Below, one piece after another: positions 49,510-60,760 of a DNA stretch of 64,000 nucleotides (the stretch's first letter is position 1; every line of letters begins with the position of its first letter). Position numbers and translations under genes: made by a program. Origin of the DNA: Myrica gale. Its lineage: Eukaryota; Streptophyta; Magnoliopsida; Fagales; Myricaceae. Where the stretch lies: contig OZ005608.1 of assembly GCA_963930655.1 (NCBI GenBank), positions 26,251,271 through 26,315,270 of the forward strand, read 5' to 3'. Under the pieces are notes generated by a model, which was not told the origin of the DNA, searched no databases, and was given only the letters and a program-made list of their open reading frames with translations.

Positions 49510-49911
49510 TAAAACAAAGGGAATTTGACAATTTAGTCCTTGGGTTTAATACCCCTTTCGAAAATGAGTCCTTCACTTTCAAATTTCAAATTTTTAGTCC
49601 TTGGGTTTTCTTTGTTTGACGAAATGGTCCTTCCGTCAGTCTGTCGTCCATATACTTAACGGAGCTCCCTGACACGTCAGCAAATTTGTACCGGTCGACT
49701 GCTTCATATAGCGGTCGACCGCTCACTTTTTACACATATATCCGGTCGACCGCTTCAAATCCGTTAAGCATATGGACGACAGACTAACGGAAGGACCATT
49801 TAGTCAAACAACGAAAATCTAAGGACTAAAATTTTGAAATTTAAAAGTAAATAACTTATTTACCAAAGAATATAAATCCAAGTATCAAAATGTCAAATTC
49901 CCTAAAACAAA
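49510..49911. mobile_element. Mutator-type MITE copy 2, exact 9-bp target duplication
   Basis: The element (49519-49902, 384 bases) is flanked by TAAAACAAA at 49510-49518 and 49903-49911, a perfect 9-bp duplication. The ends are GGGAATTTGACAATTTAGTC and, reverse-complemented from the right, GGGAATTTGACATTTTGATA. The core has CTGTCGTCCATATACTTAAC, three CGGTCGAC-type motifs, and GTTAAGCATATGGACGACAG. It is the family of 24709-25086, inserted in the opposite sense as judged by the GACACGTCAG block. Confidence 0.9.
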
Positions 49912-50134
49912 ATTAAACATCTATATTTGGACTGGTCACTGGCATGCTGCAGCCAGTCAGTCGGGAACCATCCATGATGGTCAAAGAAAGAAAAGTCCAT
50001 GGTTGCCAATAAAGAGTCCAATTCAAACTCCCCATCCAACCCACAATAGACAATAAAATGCTAAAAATAACACATAACAACGAGGCCAATCACCCTGCAA
50101 CTACTAGCAATGCAAACTACAGGAAAAATTGAAG

Positions 50135-50166
50135 GAAAAAAAAAAAAATATATATATATATATATG
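50135..50166. repeat. Poly-A and TA microsatellite
   Basis: A run of about twelve A residues is followed by about eight TA dinucleotides, upstream of the NOI gene. It is a simple repeat in the intergenic stretch 49912-50881. The rest of that stretch is the presumed NOI promoter and 5' leader; its CT-rich segment (50750-50870) probably belongs to the leader. Confidence 0.75.
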
Positions 50167-50881
50167 AAAAAGTGGAACCTTCAACTAGCTATGACAAATT
50201 ACAGAAAAATTAGGAGAAAATAAGGGGAAAAAAATGGAAAGCTGATGGAGAATTATATGAGGAATGAGATTTTGAAGGACAAATAATTGGAGAAACAATT
50301 AATAATTTTTTGTAATATTTTCCAGAATTATAAAGAATTTAGATCAGGGAAGAGGTGGAGGGTGTGATTCCTGGTCTTAGGCAGAGGATTTGAGTCCCAA
50401 ACTAAAATAGTTGGATTGATTAATTCAAGATATTGAGAAAGCCAGCATTGCCAGCAAATCAATGTGCGCTCTGCCTCGGTGCAACCCCAACAGCTCCTTC
50501 CATCACTCCGTTTGCCAGCTCACCACGCCGTTCCGTTTATCGATTCTGTCCTTTTCTGTCTCTCCACTAGCGTGTCAGTCACTGACAGACTAACCCCCAA
50601 CGTCATGACTGACGCTGATTTAACGACGACCTCACACGTTTCTTTATTCCCGTTAACAATAACGCCGTTGAATCAGAACGCCCCTCAAAATTCACCCGTT
50701 TCACATGGTGACAGACGCCCATTCGGCTGGCCCAACTTACAGAGGTCCTCATCACCATCCCCTCTCTTTCTCTCTCCTAAAGCATCCTTTCTCAAATTCT
50801 CTCTCCGTCTCTGTTTTTGCTTTTGCTTTTATTGCTCGATAGTCCTTTTCTTTTCCCAGAAAGCGTCTCTCTCCAGAATTC

Positions 50882-53458
50882 ATGTCGGTACGTCATCCCT
50901 TTCTGTTTCTATCTAGAAACACTAGCCTGTGTTTGTTTTAAACTTGCTGTATTTGGTTTTCTTTGAAGCTTACTATGCTCGATTTGATATGATTTCTGAT
51001 TGATTCGAGCTTCAGTTTCGGTTGCGTCTGATTGATGAGGGACTTGATCCTTTAGCTATTCTCTATTCCGGTTTTATTACATAATTAATACATTTTTATT
51101 TTAAAATTTGAGAAATTACTACAGTTCCCTGGATTTTCCCCGATAATATAAGTTTCTTTAGCGGTCATTCGTTGTGTTTTTGAATTTGGATTTGCTGTTG
51201 TTTGGAGAAAATCTTCTTTAGGGAGAGTTAGTACCAAAATGGAAAGAGAAAAAAAAAAGGAAAACAAAATCAGAGAGAGCATATAGACGACAGTGTAATG
51301 TTTTTAAAGAAAATATAATTTTTTTCGGGGAAAGGAAGGATCTTCTCTGTCTGGTGTGTGCCTGTGTGATTATAAGTCAAGAGTTTGAATAAGTGTATCA
51401 AACTTGAGTATGATGCTAGAGACAATTAGAGAAGCGGTTTTGCTATTTAGATGAGCTTTGCAGGGATTAATGAGATATACGCGGTGTTGTGAATCTATTT
51501 GCTCTTGGTAATACGCTGATCCAGTGTGCCTAAATGTATATTTACTACTGTACCTGCTCAGGAATGAGTGAGTACTTCTTTGGAGGTTTTGTTCATGATT
51601 ATGCTGTAATTTAGTATTTTGCACATGACTCTGTTGACCCAGCTAGTCCTTATATGGTTATTGGAGAGCGAAGTTTTTGTTTAACTCTGCAGTGGTATTA
51701 AATTTCTTTCCCTGAAAAACTTTTGAGCTTTGTAAATTATCTGTCTATAGCTGGTGCCAAGATATATTGTTTCTTAGTATGCTTCACCTATTATGATTTT
51801 TGTTGGTACATGCAAGCAATGACCAGGTATATTTGGAATTTGGAATGAGCCAAAACCGATATAGACGTGATAAGCAACAAATTGGCATGCATATAGAAAC
51901 TGTAGATATGCAACCAGTCTTATGAAGCTAGAGAGTCGAGGAGAATTACTTGATATTCTGTAAACGTGTCACACTGCTGAAGTGACCTGGGGAATTTCAA
52001 GTATGCTATCGCTCAATATCAACCTGAAGGTATTTAAGAGAAAATAAATGGGCTGGCGGTGGGATTGTGCTGGATTATTGCACTGAATTATACAAAAAGC
52101 TGCAACCTATTTATGTTTAGCTAATTAGAGGGTGAATCTATAGGATGAGGTGAACATTCTAATGTGGTCGGACACCTTACTAGGTGTACAAAGCTTTAGA
52201 AACTCCGTTCATTATTGCGCTTTGTGACTGAGGGGCCTAGTATTATCTTAGGAGGATGATTTGTGCAAGGGCATTTCCAGTAAGAGTTCCGTGTGTGAGA
52301 CCGCAAAAAAGTCTTACCGCAGGATCTCAAAGACTCATGGGAGTGTTCTGATTTGCCAATCAACCTAGATAGAGCTAGGGATGTAACAGAACTTAGGTCT
52401 GCCCTTTTATGAGCTTGTAAGTCTCTTGAATCTTGTAGTAAATTTCATGGAAATGAAGATGCCTGTTCAGCTTGTTGGTTTTATTAGAAATGAATTATGA
52501 TCGGTGACTTGTGAAAATCAGGTGTAGAGCTAGGATATTCGGTGTATGATTGCATAAAGGTTAAATTCTTTTTCCAGTTGATCCCATTGATTAATTAATA
52601 AATTTCATGAACCTACTTACATTTTTGTTATGTGGCTGTCCTCTACCTTCCACAGCTATCAGCATCATAATGGAAACTTTTTTACCTTTATGTTTTTCCA
52701 GCAGGACAAGGGTCAACCACTGCCAAAATTTGGCGAATGGGATGTCAATGATCCTGCTTCAGCAGAGGGATTTACTGTGATTTTTAATAAGGCTAGGGAC
52801 GAAAAGAAGACAGGTGGTAATCCAGGTTCTCCAGGAAAGGCTGATCCCCAAATTAAGCCTGGAGTGGATCCTGGAAAGCATCCGGCTGTAAGCTACTATA
52901 TAACTTCTCTCTCTCTCTCTCTCTCTTCCTCTACCTGCTGTCGGTTTTGCACTATATAAATGTTATTTTCATAAAATTTGATAAAGTTTTGCATCTGTTC
53001 TGTGGAAAGATAAAATCTTGGCCATGTATCAATCTTATTGAGATCATTCAGAGGATTCCTTTTTCTTTGGAAAACATATGCCATCTTATGTAAAAAAGAG
53101 GTCAGGATTATGGGAGAATAGACTAGGATACTTGCCTTCAAATAACAAAAGTAGAGTAGGTAGCTCTTTAACAATTGAAAGAAATATCGGTAGCTTAAAT
53201 ATCATCCTATGGGGTAGACTTGTGTAGTTGTGCATTCGACCAGGTTGTGATTACTCCAACCCTCCCAATGAACCTGTTTTCTCCAGCCCCGGGGGTGGGG
53301 TGGGGGGACCTTTATATTAGAATTTGGAAAAACGTAAGAGATTTATTACTGTCATTTCTGCCGCCTACTTTTCTTAAGCTATTTATGATATGTGGATGAT
53401 TCGCTGGTTTCAGAAGAAATGGTTTTGCTGCATTCAAGACCCAGCCACGCACTCCTGA
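50882..53458 (+). CDS. NOI/RIN4-like small membrane-anchored protein, 3 exons
   Basis: Exons: 50882-50887 (only ATG TCG), 52705-52887 and 53414-53458. They encode about 77 residues: MS, then DKGQPLPKFGEWDVNDPASA, a GFTVIFNKARDEKK segment, a Gly/Pro linker, and KKWFCCIQDPATHS. The NOI domain of the RIN4 family is recognised by PLPKFGEW, which is also the known cleavage motif for the bacterial protease AvrRpt2, and by the EGFTVIFNKAR block. The WFCC near the C-terminus is the acylation site that ties these proteins to the plasma membrane. RIN4 relatives are regulators of plant immune signalling; the specific role of this one is unknown. The split MS start exon and the 1.8-kb intron are typical of the family. 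Exon 2 has tandem acceptors (CCAG/CAG/GAC), giving MSQDKG or MSDKG. Confidence 0.92.
52904..52926. repeat. CT microsatellite in NOI intron 2
   Basis: About ten CT dinucleotides begin 17 bases downstream of the exon 2 donor. It is a simple repeat, and its length variation could in principle affect donor use. Confidence 0.75.
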
Positions 53459-54249
53459 AAAGGTCCCCAATGTGTAAGAGCTTCAACATAAGAGCATGTT
53501 TTTCTGTAACTAGCTCCACAATACTGCCCAAAAAAGTTGGGAGCTGTGGAGCCATGATGGGCCCCGCTGGAATTTGTTGTGTGCTGTAAAACGATCTGTT
53601 GTGAGGGAATAGGTAAAGAAGATGAACGCTTGTTGTATCTATCTATAAGCACTGTTGTTGTGGTTTATTTATTAGAAGCCGGTCTATATCCTAATATGTG
53701 CCTTGTATTACGCTAGAGCTGTAGAGCTTTCTTATCATATCTTTTCATGGTTTGTATTATCAGATTGCTCTCCTTCTTTATATGATTTTTTTTCAATTGT
53801 TCTCAGTAACTTCTTTGTTTGGAGGACACAAAATACTGAACCAGAGGACTATGGTGCTTTAAAATACTGACAATTGAGTTAAACCAACCAATCGAGATTG
53901 TGTTGCTCAATGCTCCAAACTCCCACTTTTGAACAAAGTTAGACATATGTTCGGGATTTAATGAAAGCTCAGTGTGGTCACACGCTGAACTAGTGCAACA
54001 GTGACCTGGTATATAGTAGCCTTTAATATGTGACTACCCCACGCCTAGTCGTTCTTGTTCTTTATTACCAGCGGTAGGCACCTAGACGTTGATGATTAGG
54101 GTTGTGAATGGACCAGTCATTGGTGTCTTTGATGACTAAATTGATAGGTGTCAACCGTCGGACGTGGCCCCGAACTGACCAACGGAGGGTTTAAGTACAA
54201 TCGAAACTTCTTTTAAAGTCTTGGATATTCAATTACTATCGAAACATAT
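53459..54249. other. NOI 3' flank and spacer
   Basis: The first 350-400 bases should be the 3' untranslated region of the NOI gene. Near 54095 a TTAGGGTTGTGAATGG phrase looks like a hAT-type terminus, without a partner end. I see nothing else. Confidence 0.4.
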
Positions 54250-54435
54250 TCAGGTTGTGTTTGTGTTGTAAAATGTTGGGTATGGGAATATGTGTTGGTA
54301 TTGGGTTTAGTGAAAAGGTGAAGAGAGAGGTAATTTTTTATATTTTTTTATAGGAGAGAGAGAGATTATATTGGAGTATTTTATTAGGAGAGAGATAAAA
54401 TGTTGGAAATGTTGAGTTTTGCAAACACAGCCTCA
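54250..54435. mobile_element. Tourist-like MITE with TCA target duplication
   Basis: The element (54253-54432, 180 bases) has ends GGTTGTGTTTG and, reverse-complemented from the right, GGCTGTGTTTG, with further inverted similarity around AAAATGTTG/CAACATTT. It is flanked by TCA at 54250-54252 and 54433-54435. It is non-coding and contains GAGAGA stretches. Short GGC-TGTTTG ends with 3-bp flanks are the PIF/Harbinger pattern. Confidence 0.7.
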
Positions 54436-55827
54436 GAATTCAAACACAAATATCAATATATTTTATATAATTTTTTATTCAACATAAATTTTCTCTTTAT
54501 ATTTTTTTACATAATTCTAATATTTTTTTATTAAACAATTACATCAAATCATTTCTCTCTACACTTTACACAAACACCAATAAAACACTATTTAACATAA
54601 ATATTCACAACTTCTCTAGAATCTTACATTTTTACTTAAAATTATAGGATGAAACCACTATAATTTTTTATTAGAATTGTACAAATGTAATTTCTTATCC
54701 GAACTGTACAACTGAATTTTTTTTTAAAATTTTGGTTCGGTTTTAGAGGATGAGGATTTTCTACAATACATTTCGGTTATAATAATTATGCTTTTTAAAA
54801 AAAAATCCAAATCATATATGTGGACAATCATAGGCCGAACACTATTTTTAGTCATTTTGAATATAAATTTGGTACTTTTTTTAATCAAATTGAATTTATG
54901 AATTAAAATTTAAACCCTTTCTTTTTTAGTACGTTCTATATATCATGAATTAACCATTTGATTCAACATTATTTAATTTTTCCGAGAATATAATAAACAT
55001 TCATCCAAAATGCATATAGTTTTTTTGTTTAATGAGGGCTCAAACTTTTTGAAAATAAATATCCAGAACCGAAATTTTCTAGTTTTTCCATTCCAATTTC
55101 AGAATTTGAAAGAAATCCAATCCAGTTCCAATATTAAACGGATGCAGAACCAGAATTCCGGTGCCAGAACCGGTGACCAGAATTCCAGTGGAAACCGGAA
55201 TTTTTTCCCACCCTATCACCAACCACCTCAAGACACTTTAAGCCTACAAATGACCGACACCCCTCAAACCCCACCCATATCTGGCGGCTGAGTCCCAGCT
55301 CCCACCACCACTAACTGCTACTATCAATGTCGAGGTACATAGCAGGAATGGTGGGTCTTGCACTCCATCACCACTAACCTCTACCATTGGCTACAAGGAG
55401 GAGACACAGAAAGCAGCCAAGGGGAAAGGTAGAGAGAGGGAGAAGAGCGGGACAGGTCAACTCGGGAGACAGGTTTTCAAAACCAGGTACTCCACAGTCG
55501 ACGACCTTAGTTGATCAAAAACCATTTCTCTTGTGGATTGCAACTGGACCAACGATGGCATTTGGGTTTGTCGGAAGGACAAGTATTTTCTCCACCTCTA
55601 CTCAGGACGGCTTTTTCCGCAGAGGCTGGTCAAAACGGAGAGCTAACCTAATGTACATCCCCCGGTTGGGCTGAACTGCATGTATTTGTGCCTACAAGAC
55701 ATCTTCACTCGGAAAGCATGGTTGCCAAAGCATGGTTCTCATGGATTAATCAGAAAAGGGAAAACAAAAGGAAGAGTCTCGCTTCAAAATGTTACAACTG
55801 ACAAGATATCTTAACGCACAGCCACAT
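54436..55827. other. Intergenic region with A/T-rich DNA and a possible hAT end
   Basis: 54436-55010 is very A/T-rich. Around 55120-55215 the repeated GGAATTCCGGTG/CCGGAATT phrases and a terminal CCCACCCTA suggest another hAT-type end related to those at 2918 and 45581, but no partner end or duplication was found. The open frame at 55387-55674 has no recognisable family. The rest is 3' flank of the p24 gene. Confidence 0.4.
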
Positions 55828-57562
55828 CTAAACTCTGGACGTCCCAAGCTTCCGTTCAAACAGTCGGCGGAGAAGGTAAACTTGGAGCATGCTAGCACCA
55901 ATGAGTGCTGCAGATTCGAAAAAGGCCTTGTGAACAGCCCTCCGGCTCATTCCATCATTTACTGCATTTCCAATTGAGATGGCAAGGTAAAAGTTAGGGA
56001 AAGATCCACACACTAAATTGATTTATAAGTCTAGGTACGCCACAAAAGCAAGAGAGAGAGAGAGAGAGGGGAAGGGGAAGGGATGAAGGGTGGTTTCTGT
56101 TCATGTAGATGATTTTTGTTCACATGTGCGTGAGTCCTAGATATGAACCCTCAACCAAAAGAGTAATATAACGATCACCCTACATCGGCAATTTTTTCAT
56201 TGAAACTAAAAAAAGGCTTCTAATTTAAGCAGCATTGACAATAGTATGCAACATAACTAAAAAATCAAGCTTGAAAACCCAGGTTAGCAAAACAAGAGAT
56301 TCCCTGTTAATTGCAGACCACGGCGGATTTGTTAACAAAAACCAGAGGAGTATACAGAGTAATCCCAATATAGAAATCAACTATCAGTTGCGGGTAAGGG
56401 AGAAAGAAGCAACATGGGTTCATTTTGCTTTGAAAGGTCAAGATCTAAAAGGTTTATCAGTTGGAAGAACAGAATCTGGCATGTCTTAATTGGTTTGAAT
56501 CCAATGGTTCCAAAAGTTGACCAGAGAATAAGGAAAAGGTGATTTTAGTGAAATCCAAAGCAATGGATAAGGCAAGGATACAAGCATCAAACCCTTTTAG
56601 GACCATGTATCCCTTCTCATTCAACATTACAGAAAAGATATTCAGAGTTCCAACAAATACCTATTGCCTGGCGTTCCGTCTGAGCCTCTAGCCAATGCTG
56701 TTCAAACTGAATGTTATAAAGAGCTTCCTCCAACTTTGATATCTGTTCTAACAAAGGGTTAAAATGCTCTGCAGAGATGCACAGATCCACAAAGTCAGAA
56801 TTCATTATTCAAAGGGCTCGACAAAAACACAACAGACTAAGAACAAAAGAAGTATAATTCACCATCTTTTGCATGCTGATCATAGTGTGTAAAATGGCTA
56901 ACATGTACATCGAAGTCTATTGTTTCATGATAGGGAGACTTGTTAGTGAAACAAAATCGGTGGAGTCCCTTAGTAGCCGCAAACTCAAACTTCTCACTTG
57001 TCTTGTCGCGAAAATCATGAACCTGATCACCAGAAGGTCCTTTCACCTGAAGATTTCAAAAAGGTTGTAGGATCAATGTTTCACAGCAAGAAACCGGGCA
57101 TAAAATGAATGGACTTATCAGCTTAACATCCAGAAAACATGGGCAAGTTAAGATCCAATTTGGCAAACATCTCATGTTTATGACTACAAACTTGAAAGAA
57201 GACATGAAATAAACGCTTTCCTGTCCCATAAGATCCAATTGATGTGCGTGTCGTTAGCTTTCTCAAGGAACATTACAGCATAGGTACATTTATGAAAGAA
57301 TGAAGGACTAGACATAAACAAAAAAATTCAAGCAAAGAGATACTTAGCGTACCACAAGATCAATACCATCTTCACTATAATGCCAAGCTCCCTCGACCTT
57401 AATCACAACAAAAGAAATATGGACCATATCCCCTTCATACTGGACATCGTGAGAGAAGCACTCTTCCCTGTCAATCACAAACCTAATACCAAATGCTACT
57501 TGCAGGCTCGACAATACTCCCAGCAACACAATAACAACGAATTTCAGCATCCCATTCGTCAT
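55828..57562 (-). CDS. p24 beta-subfamily (emp24/gp25L) cargo receptor, 4 exons
   Basis: Exons: 57353-57562, 56863-57046, 56661-56768 and 55828-55961, giving 211 residues, about the usual p24 length. It is a type I membrane protein of COPI/COPII vesicles between ER and Golgi. Features in order: signal peptide (MLKFVVIVLLGVLSSLQVAFG), GOLD domain with IRFVIDREECFSHDVQYEGD and HRFCFTNKSPYHETIDFDV (the paired cysteines), coiled coil (LLEQISKLEEALYNIQFEQH), membrane helix (ESAALIGASMLQVYL), and a short cytosolic tail RRLFERKLGTSRV. The sequence and tail are those of the plant p24 beta-2 type rather than beta-3. The ATG at 57562 directly follows a CTACAG that looks like a 3' splice site, so the leader is probably interrupted by a 5'-UTR intron. 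An upstream in-frame ATG at 57583 would add seven residues only if that intron is retained. Confidence 0.94.
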
Positions 57563-59264
57563 CTGTAGATTACAAAGTAACATCTCTAAGTCATAAGAAA
57601 AGATGAAACGTTTGCATAAAGTTCAGGTGAAGGGTGTAGATAGAACACTAAAAAAATTGTACAGATCAATGGTTTTGCCGCGCCTGGGAGGAAGGAGGGG
57701 GGATCCAAAGCTCATGAAATCAAATAAAGAGCAGAAGCATAAAATTTTCTCAATGAACAAGTTCTAACACATGCATAAACTGAAACCGCAGTAAACATTA
57801 TCTCCAAGCAAGCCTAAGGGTCATCATATGATTTTCTTCTCCAAGCAAACAAACAGAGAACACAAATCGTCTATCGGCATAAAGGAAGCCTTAGAGAGGT
57901 TTTGTTCTTCTCTTGAAAGAAATTTCCAGAAACAATTTGCAACCAAAACAAACAGAGAACAAAAAGAACATAATTTTCCCTGGAAAAATACACGCACGAT
58001 GCATGCTATTAAATATAGGACATAACCAGAATCACCGGCAATTGGCAAAACGAAACTAGACTGAACAAAATCAAACAAATCGATCAACGTCTCATAATAA
58101 AAGCTACAACCAAAATAACACGATCTCATTTCATGCACCGGTTGGTTTCTGAGAAGACGAAGGAAAACCAGAGAAATCCAGAGAAATCTTTAAACTTAAC
58201 ACCGCACAAAAAAAAATCTTTTGGAACTCATAGAACCCATAACACATACGATTCGAAAGTCCCCAGTGTTCCTCTCTCTCTCGTTCTTTTGGTTCCCTTG
58301 CTTTCTCAGCGCCCTCGGGGAATCCAATACAACCGAAGCTTTAGTCAAAATTGAGCTATAATATAAAATTAGGGAAGGAGGAAGATATACGGTTGAATTT
58401 GCTCGATCTAATTGAAGTCCCCCAAAAGGAGCAATTTGATAAGCGTTCAGAGAGTTCTGATAAATTATCAAAGGTCGAGAAAATCTTTTTCTTCTTGAGT
58501 TTCTATTATTTCGTACATGAGAGACATCGAAAACGGAAGTAGTTTTGAGTTGTTCTAGGTTTAACTTTAGTTCGAAGGGATGTGATTCTCTGTGTTTCGG
58601 CTCCAAAGAAACGCGTCAGTAGGACATTTCCGTTCGATGATTATTCTATGGTTATCTTTGAGAAATTCCTTATAGTAGTGCGTCTCCTAACCAAAAATTT
58701 TAATAAATTTTTATTTTTATTTTTATCATTCATTTACTAATTTTAATACTGACATAACTTTTTAATAAAATTTTAAAAACAATCTCTAGCGAAATTCAAA
58801 TTATTACTCTGATGTGTCTCATAGTTTATTATTTACTTATTTAACAAATTCAATTTTAAAAAAAAATATTTTTAGCTGATTGTATAATTAAAAAATATAT
58901 AATTTCTTCAAGGTAATGACTTGAGAATTACGATCATCTGTAATTTTATATCTGAATTGTATGGTTGAATTTAGATAGAAATAGACATAATAAGTGGACA
59001 TCGTTGTAGTTATGCTAACCGAAACCTTAAATTATCAACATTAAATAGTATGAGGTCTACTTATTGTGTCTATCTCTCCAAATTGTACCGCAATTCAGAC
59101 AAATTTTTTTGTAGAGAATCTTAATTTGTTTGTAGGCTATTGGGAATCCATTGCAATCTTTTCTCAATCCAAGTTGCCCTTTCTTTCTTCTAATCGGTCC
59201 CCATTCTTTGAACTACTTGTGGAATAAAAGGTACATAAGTTTATCATATGAAATCAACAGAGGA
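57563..59264. other. p24 leader intron, promoter and spacer
   Basis: The p24 5'-UTR intron probably occupies most of 57563-58250, with the first non-coding exon near 58250-58350 where a CT-rich tract begins. Beyond about 58650 the DNA is A/T-rich spacer. No other gene is visible. Confidence 0.45.
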
Positions 59265-59700
59265 TTACTGCAATAATTTATAACTGATACAAGCAACGAG
59301 AGCTAATGCAATTGATTTGGCTGTCAGGGAGTTTGGCATCTTGCCCTTGTCCTTCCTCAAGAAAAGGGCTTGGTACAGAGGCAAGTTGATGAGAACCAGA
59401 AGCCCGCATAGAGCAGTTTGCAAAGTGAATGTCTCATAGAATCCTCTGTTTCCTTCGCCTAATAGTGCTTCTTTCACTGCCCCCAACAAAGCAAAACAAG
59501 TTGAGCAATGCAATGGTTGACACTATGGTGAACATTGGAGAGGAGACTCCAAACTCCATTATATCTTTCTCATATCGTTGAGACACATTTGAGTCGGCCA
59601 CCTTGGGTGAGATTATGAATCCTGACGCAACAAAATCTAGTAACTTCAGAACTGTGTCGATCGCTACAAACAGATAGGGACTTTGTAGATGTATTTTTGT
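59265..59700 (-). pseudogene. Cellulose-synthase-like E (CSLE) C-terminal fragment, frameshifted
   Basis: On the minus strand the translation is AIDTVLKLLDF, KVADSNVSQRYEKDIMEFG, SSPMFTIVSTIALLNLFCFVG, then in another frame AVKEALLGEG, LINLPLYQALFLRKDKGKMP and a stop at 59265. This is the membrane-rich C-terminus of plant cellulose-synthase-like E proteins, Golgi glycosyltransferases. A run of five G near 59482 adds one base relative to the expected reading (VG-AV) and shifts the frame. The catalytic domain is absent; upstream of about 59700 the similarity ends in unrelated DNA. It is a relic of one or two terminal exons. Confidence 0.82.
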
Positions 59701-59812
59701 AATACTAAACAAAAAGTTTGAAAAGTAAAAAGTTGAAACGGTGTAGAGGGATAAGTCTGCAGCGCCCATTTGAAAACTAAACGTTTTTCGTTCAGTTTTC
59801 AACGTCGAAGTT

Positions 59813-60069
59813 TAAGGCTATATTTGTTTAAGTTCTCAAAAAGTTTTCAAAAACTTCTCACTCACTTTTTCATCAATTCCAATACATTTTCACCAATCCC
59901 AATAATTTTTTCATCAATTTCAATACCTTTTCACTAATATCAATAACTTTTTACAAATTTCTACAACTTTTAATTAACTTTTCATCAATCCCAAAAGAAT
60001 CTACACTACTTTCAAAAAATAAAAATAAAAACAAAAACGATTTTGAGAACTAAACCAAACATAGCCTAA
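59813..60069. mobile_element. Tourist-like MITE with TAA target duplication
   Basis: The element (59816-60066, 251 bases) has ends GGCTATATTTGTTTAAGTTC and, reverse-complemented from the right, GGCTATGTTTGGTTTAGTTC, both continuing TCAAAA. It is flanked by TAA at 59813-59815 and 60067-60069. TAA duplication with GGC-starting ends is the classic PIF/Harbinger (Tourist) signature. It lies upstream of the CSLE relic and has no coding capacity. Confidence 0.85.
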
Positions 60070-60760
60070 ATCTTTCAAATTTGATTTCTCTTTAAATTCT
60101 GAACGATTTTTTAACGTATTTTCGCCCTTTTCAAACCAATTTAGAGATCTTTAAGTATGAATCTAGGTTATTTGCGAAAATTCCACCCAATATTGGAGTT
60201 TTCTCTCATTGAAGCTCTCTCTCTCTCCCACGAAACTCTCTTTATTTTACCTTTGGAGACGCGATTTGTAGGAGTTGGGTATTTTTGGAGGTAGGTTTGT
60301 TTTAATCTTGGTTTAGAAAGATATTTCTTTGGATTGATTTGGGTTATGTTGTTTTATAGACGACGTTAGAGAGCCGTTCTTCACCTATTAGGCGATTTTT
60401 CTTCGATTTCGTCAGCGCATTTGGGTGAGTTTTTCTCCAAGTTTCTATCTTTGATGGAGTTTCAGATATGAGATTTCTAAATTTCTCAAATTAGTTTTTT
60501 TGGTTGTTGTAGGGTAATTAAAGGTGATTTTGAGGAATTTCGCAATTGTGGAAATAACGTATTCTTATAGAGCTATTGGAATTCAGGTGTGATTGTTGCT
60601 GGAATTTTATTATTAAATTTACATTGGAGATGTGTGAGGATTGAGTTGAAGAGATCACTTATGTTTTAAATGGATTTTAGGTGCTAATTGCCTCTTCAGC
60701 AATTCTTTGTGAAATCTTAAATTTCGGTTAAGCGTTGAGGTAAGTGGCTTATTATTGAGA
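60070..60760. other. Spacer of leader-like composition
   Basis: Around 60200-60560 the sequence is CT- and T-rich with GT-rich intron-like stretches, resembling a plant 5' leader with introns on the plus strand. No coding exon follows before the hAT-derived DNA begins near 60760. It could be the orphaned 5' end of a gene broken by transposon insertion; this is speculation. Confidence 0.3.

Noticed and set aside
54095..55213. One large hAT element between TTAGGGTTGTG and CCCACCCTA
   Set aside because: The 8 bases outside the two ends do not match (TTGATGAT against TCACCAAC), so they are not shown to belong together.
55387..55674. Open frame of 95 residues upstream of the p24 gene
   Set aside because: Arg-rich, no family resemblance, no splice support; likely chance.
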